DNA of 64,000 nt, from assembly GCF_002335805.1 (NCBI RefSeq), contig NZ_NISU01000002.1, positions 424,843 through 488,842 of the forward strand. The letters are read 5' to 3'. Made by a program: the position numbers and the translations under genes. The notes beneath the pieces were generated by a model. It worked only from the letters and a program-made list of their open reading frames with translations, was not told where the DNA came from and ran no database searches. This stretch comes from Bacillus sp. FJAT-45350 (GTDB lineage Bacteria > Bacillota > Bacilli > Bacillales > NISU01). The number at the start of each line of letters is the position of its first letter. Within the stretch, counting starts at the first letter, position 1. Shown here one piece after another: positions 61,333 through 64,000 of the stretch.

Positions 61333-61515
61333 TTAGAGAATACCAAAAATGAAACAAATGTATAGAATAATAAAGACTGCTAGTAATATGACATCAAGAG
61401 TGGTAGGAAATAATAAAGTACGTATAAATTGAAAGCAGATCAGTGGGAAAATAAACTGAAACATGATGTCACGTATACGTCGTATCCAAAGTGGTTGTCG
61501 AAATCGCCGTGGCAT
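61333..61515 (-). CDS. Small two-span membrane protein, unknown function
   Basis: A 60-residue protein: a very basic N-terminus (MPRRFRQPLWIRRIRD) and two hydrophobic helices. On the - strand AAAGGAGTAAGG stands before ATG at good spacing, which supports expression. Its size, charge and helices suggest a small membrane protein. I do not recognise a family with confidence. Confidence 0.65.
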   Translation of the reverse strand: MPRRFRQPLWIRRIRDIMFQFIFPLICFQFIRTLLFPTTLDVILLAVFIILYICFIFGIL

Positions 61516-61577
61516 CGTACCTTACTCCTTTCCGCATACTTGCTACGGTTATGATATGCAGGAAGGGAGGATTGTGT

Positions 61578-61718
61578 GTGTTTGGTGGGGGTGGTTATAA
61601 CCTTTTGAGTATTGTAGAGGTATACAAAAAGGGAAGTTCACCTGGTAGCATGTACGAAGAAGAGCAATGGTTCCGTACACTGCACGATTTTATGAGAAAC
61701 CCACTCATAAAATCTTAA
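61578..61718 (+). pseudogene. Small gene with frameshifted end, first repeat unit
   Basis: A GTG start at 61578 lies seven bases after GGAAGGGAGG and encodes 46 residues (MFGGGGYNLLSIVEVYKKGS, ... YEEEQWFRTLHDFMRNPLIK). Compared with the third repeat unit (61883-62014), one base is missing after ATAAAA near 61710. That removes the ending LKDAVTPHIA seen there. So this is probably a real small gene, or recent remnant, of about 56 residues originally. No family is recognised. Confidence 0.45.
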
Positions 61719-62014
61719 AAGATGCAGTGACTTCACACATTGCTTAGAGCAACTAGGAAAACAGAAAAAAATCTTTGCAGCAAAATCAAGGAAGAGCAAT
61801 GGCTACACATGCTGCGCGCCTTTTATGAGAAACCCGCTCATAAAAGGCTTAAAAGATGGCAGCAGTTTCGCTCATTGCTTAGAGGTACAAACAAAAGGGG
61901 AAAACACCAGGTAGCATATACGAAGAAGGGCAATGGTTCCGTACACTGCGCGATTTTATGAGAAACCCGCTCATAAAAAGCTTAAAAGATGCAGTGACTC
62001 CACACATTGCTTAG
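61616..62014 (+). repeat. Three degenerate tandem repeats of about 130 bp
   Basis: Unit 1 is about 61616-61747, unit 2 about 61748-61882 and unit 3 about 61883-62014. Each contains GAAGA-(A/G)GCAATGG, a CTGC(A/G)CG...TTTTATGAGAAACCC segment, CTCATAAAA, TTAAAAGATG and ends CATTGCTTAG. Unit 3 in one frame gives GSIYEEGQWFRTLRDFMRNP and LIKSLKDAVTPHIA then stop. Units 1, 2 and 3 carry single-base insertions or deletions relative to each other. A fourth partial unit starts at 62015 (GTACAAACAAAAGGG) and becomes a hairpin arm. Confidence 0.75.
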
Positions 62015-62055
62015 ATGTACAAACAAAAGGGAAGAGCACCCTTTTGTTTGTACAT
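62015..62055 (+). terminator. Perfect 17-bp hairpin closing the repeat array
   Basis: ATGTACAAACAAAAGGG (62015-62031) is exactly complementary to CCCTTTTGTTTGTACAT (62039-62055), with a seven-base loop. The left arm continues the repeat unit, the right arm is its inverted copy. It may act as terminator through its inner T-rich arm. Confidence 0.75.
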
Positions 62056-62091
62056 CTTGTATAATTCCTCCAGAATCTGTCGAAACTTTTA

Positions 62092-62120
62092 TTGACGTTT
62101 GAAATAAAAAAAAGTAAAAT
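62092..62120 (+). promoter_or_regulatory. valS promoter
   Basis: TTGACG (62092-62097), 17 bases and TAAAAT (62115-62120). The T-box leader starts within about ten bases. Confidence 0.7.
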
Positions 62121-62129
62121 CAACTTATC

Positions 62130-62420
62130 CTGACTAGATGTTCAGGGGTTTTGTTAGTATTACATAATTAAATGCTTTGATAGGGAAGAGTAGGTCCAAC
62201 CCCCTTAAGAGAGGAAAATCAGTTGCTGAGAGGTTTTCTAGGAAGTATGGATTGAAGGTAGCCCTTGAGCATCTTTGTTGAACAATCACTTTGTGGTTTA
62301 TTAGGCAAAGACGGCCATGTCCGTTATCAGAATTAAGTGTGTAACACGTTATTTTGTGTTGCAAACAAAGGTGGTACCGCGAGTTACTCTCTTCGTCCTT
62401 TGAGATGGAGGGGGTTTTTT
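62130..62420 (+). ncRNA. T-box leader, valine type, before valS
   Basis: The conserved CAGTTGCTGAGAGG segment is at about 62220-62233. The antiterminator core AAAGGTGGTACCGCG is at 62367-62381. The terminator pairs CTCTCTTCGTC with GATGGAGGGGG, followed by T7. In the specifier region GAAGGTAGCCC the Val codon GTA (62258-62260) is the likely specifier, although the reading GGT is offset by one base. Uncharged tRNA-Val should permit valS expression. Confidence 0.92.
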
Positions 62421-62460
62421 TATGTTTTTAAGGTAGTTAAAAAAGGAGGTCTTTATAAAG

Positions 62461-64000
62461 ATGGCTAATCAAGATATTTCAATGCCGACAAAATATAGTC
62501 CACAGGACACAGAGGCAAAATGGTACCCGTATTGGGTGAATGGAAAGTTTTTTGAAGCAACAGGTGATGAATCAAAGGAACCGTATACAATCGTCATTCC
62601 GCCACCAAACGTAACAGGTAAATTACATTTAGGACATGCTTGGGATACGACATTACAAGATATTTTATCTCGTGTGAAACGTATGCAAGGGTATGACACT
62701 CTTTGGTTACCAGGTATGGACCATGCAGGGATTGCGACGCAAGCGAAAGTAGAAGGAAAACTTCGTGAGCAAGGTATTAGTCGCTATGATTTAGGTAGAG
62801 AGAAATTCTTAGAAAAATCTTGGGAATGGAAAGAAGAGTATGCTGATTTTATTCGTCAGCAATGGTCAAAGCTAGGTCTTTCTTTAGATTACTCTCGTGA
62901 ACGCTTTACATTAGATGAAGGACTTTCAAAGGCAGTTCGTGAGGTATTTGTACGCCTTTATGAAAAAGGCCTTATCTACCGTGGGGAGTATATTATTAAC
63001 TGGGACCCGCAAACGAAAACAGCATTATCTGATATCGAAGTAATCTACAAAGATGTACAAGGTGCATTCTATCATATGAAATATCCTCTAACTGATGGTT
63101 CTGGTTATATTGAAGTAGCTACAACACGTCCAGAGACAATGCTTGGAGATACGGCAGTTGCTGTTCACCCTGAGGATGAGCGTTACAAGCATTTAATCGG
63201 TAAAAAAGTAACTCTACCAATCGTTGGTCGTGAAATCGAAATTGTTGGTGACGACTATGTAGATATGGAATTTGGTTCAGGGGCTGTAAAAATTACACCT
63301 GCACATGACCCGAATGACTTTGAAATCGGAAACCGTCACAACCTTGAGCGTATTCTTGTTATGACAGAAGAAGGAAAAATGAATGAAAATGCTGCAAAGT
63401 ATCAAGGTATGGATCGTTTTGAATGTCGTAAACAAATCGTAAAAGATTTACAAGAAGACGGGGTACTTTTCAAAATTGAAGAGCATATGCATTCAGTAGG
63501 ACATTCTGAACGTAGCGGTGCAGTTGTTGAGCCTTACTTATCAACACAGTGGTTTGTAAAAATGGAGCCACTAGCTAAGCAAGCCATTGAGCTTCAAAAG
63601 TCAGAGAATAAGGTAAACTTTGTCCCAGATCGTTTTGAGAAAACATATTTACACTGGATTGAAAATATTCGTGACTGGTGTATCTCTCGTCAATTATGGT
63701 GGGGACATAGAATTCCAGCTTGGTATCATAAGCAAACAGGTGAAATTTTTGTTGGACATGAAGAACCAGCTGATATTGAAAACTGGGAACAAGATACGGA
63801 TGTACTAGATACGTGGTTCAGTTCTGCGTTATGGCCGTTCTCTACAATGGGCTGGCCTGATAAAGAAGCTGTAGATTTCAAACGTCATTATTCAACAGAT
63901 GTTCTTGTAACAGGCTACGATATTATCTATTTCTGGGTAGCTCGTATGATTTTCCAAGGGTTAGAGTTTACAGAAGAGCGTCCGTTTAAAGACGTATTAA
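62461..64000 (+). CDS. valS: Valyl-tRNA synthetase, 5' part (3' end outside window)
   Basis: The first 513 codons of a class I aminoacyl-tRNA synthetase; no stop occurs before the window ends. The HIGH-type motif is [14 protein letters not shown], with [17 protein letters not shown] after it. The editing (CP1) domain shows [20 protein letters not shown] and the later [34 protein letters not shown] is also typical of ValRS. AAAAGGAGGTC precedes ATG. The KMSKS motif lies beyond the window. Confidence 0.97.
   Translation, partial: MANQDISMPTKYSPQDTEAKWYPYWVNGKFFEATGDESKEPYTIVIPPPNVTGKLHLGHAWDTTLQDILSRVKRMQGYDTLWLPGMDHAGIATQAKVEGKLREQGISRYDLGREKFLEKSWEWKEEYADFIRQQWSKLGLSLDYSRERFTLDEGLSKAVREVFVRLYEKGLIYRGEYIINWDPQTKTALSDIEVIYKDVQGAFYHMKYPLTDGSGYIEVATTRPETMLGDTAVAVHPEDERYKHLIGKKVTLPIVGREIEIVGDDYVDMEFGSGAVKITPAHDPNDFEIGNRHNLERILVMTEEGKMNENAAKYQGMDRFECRKQIVKDLQEDGVLFKIEEHMHSVGHSERSGAVVEPYLSTQWFVKMEPLAKQAIELQKSENKVNFVPDRFEKTYLHWIENIRDWCISRQLWWGHRIPAWYHKQTGEIFVGHEEPADIENWEQDTDVLDTWFSSALWPFSTMGWPDKEAVDFKRHYSTDVLVTGYDIIYFWVARMIFQGLEFTEERPFKDVL

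Noticed and set aside
61740..61961. + strand ORF of 73 codons in the repeat region
   Set aside because: It reads across the junction of repeat units in a frame different from the one shared by the units, so it is a chance frame.
62134..62364. - strand ORF before valS
   Set aside because: Antisense to the valine T-box.

Overview
This AT-rich window comes from the chromosome of an endospore-forming member of the Bacillaceae. Three things point there. Gene order closely follows the Bacillus subtilis mutS2-to-valS segment. Sporulation and germination genes are present (gerE, gerM, spoVID, ysxE). Regulation is typical of the group: T-boxes, an L-box, cre sites, FadR boxes and a GlcT-type RAT element. 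Nearly all genes lie on the + strand; the exceptions are yslB, a ctaD-like oxidase gene, two small membrane-protein genes and one unknown gene. No phage, transposase or CRISPR array was seen.

Layout. (1) 1-9.2 kb: the end of mutS2, a DUF350 gene (yshE) and a fatty-acid degradation block. That block holds two tandem long-chain acyl-CoA ligases, the TetR repressor fadR, fadB, etfB and etfA. (2) 9.5-15.3 kb: trxA, uvrC, a lysine riboswitch with aspartokinase lysC, yslB on the - strand, and a TrkH/Ktr potassium channel gene. (3) 15.5-29.2 kb: sdhCAB, a thioesterase gene, gerE, a solitary CtaD-like oxidase subunit I (- strand), ptsHI behind a RAT/terminator leader, a marR-type gene, racE, gerM, rph, ysnA and ysnB. 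(4) 29.3-30.2 kb: a small tRNA unit (Gly-TCC, Arg-TCT) whose leader holds an extra copy of the 5' half of tRNA-Gly, then an unknown gene on the - strand. (5) 30.3-41.0 kb: the branched-chain amino acid cluster ilvD, Leu T-box, ilvB, ilvH, ilvC, leuA, leuB, leuC, leuD. (6) 41.2-50.5 kb: a TPR gene and the protein quality-control genes tig, clpX, lonB and lonA, then the GTPase gene engB. (7) 51.2-57.9 kb: the haem pathway hemA, hemX, hemC, hemD, hemB, hemL. (8) 58-64 kb: a coiled-coil gene, spoVID, ysxE, a degenerate tandem-repeat region, and the T-box plus first 513 codons of valS, which runs off the window.

Most of the window is conserved housekeeping sequence. The parts that depart from the usual pattern are mostly regulatory or intergenic. 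They are the duplicated lcfA genes with different operators (cre versus FadR box), ptsHI under a RAT element without ptsG, the half-tRNA in the tRNA leader, and a nested RNA structure between leuA and leuB. Others are the Leu T-box placed inside the operon right after ilvD, a decaying tandem array of a small gene before valS, and a family of AT-rich foldback repeats between genes. I found no clear candidate for a wholly new multi-gene system; these elements are the best leads.
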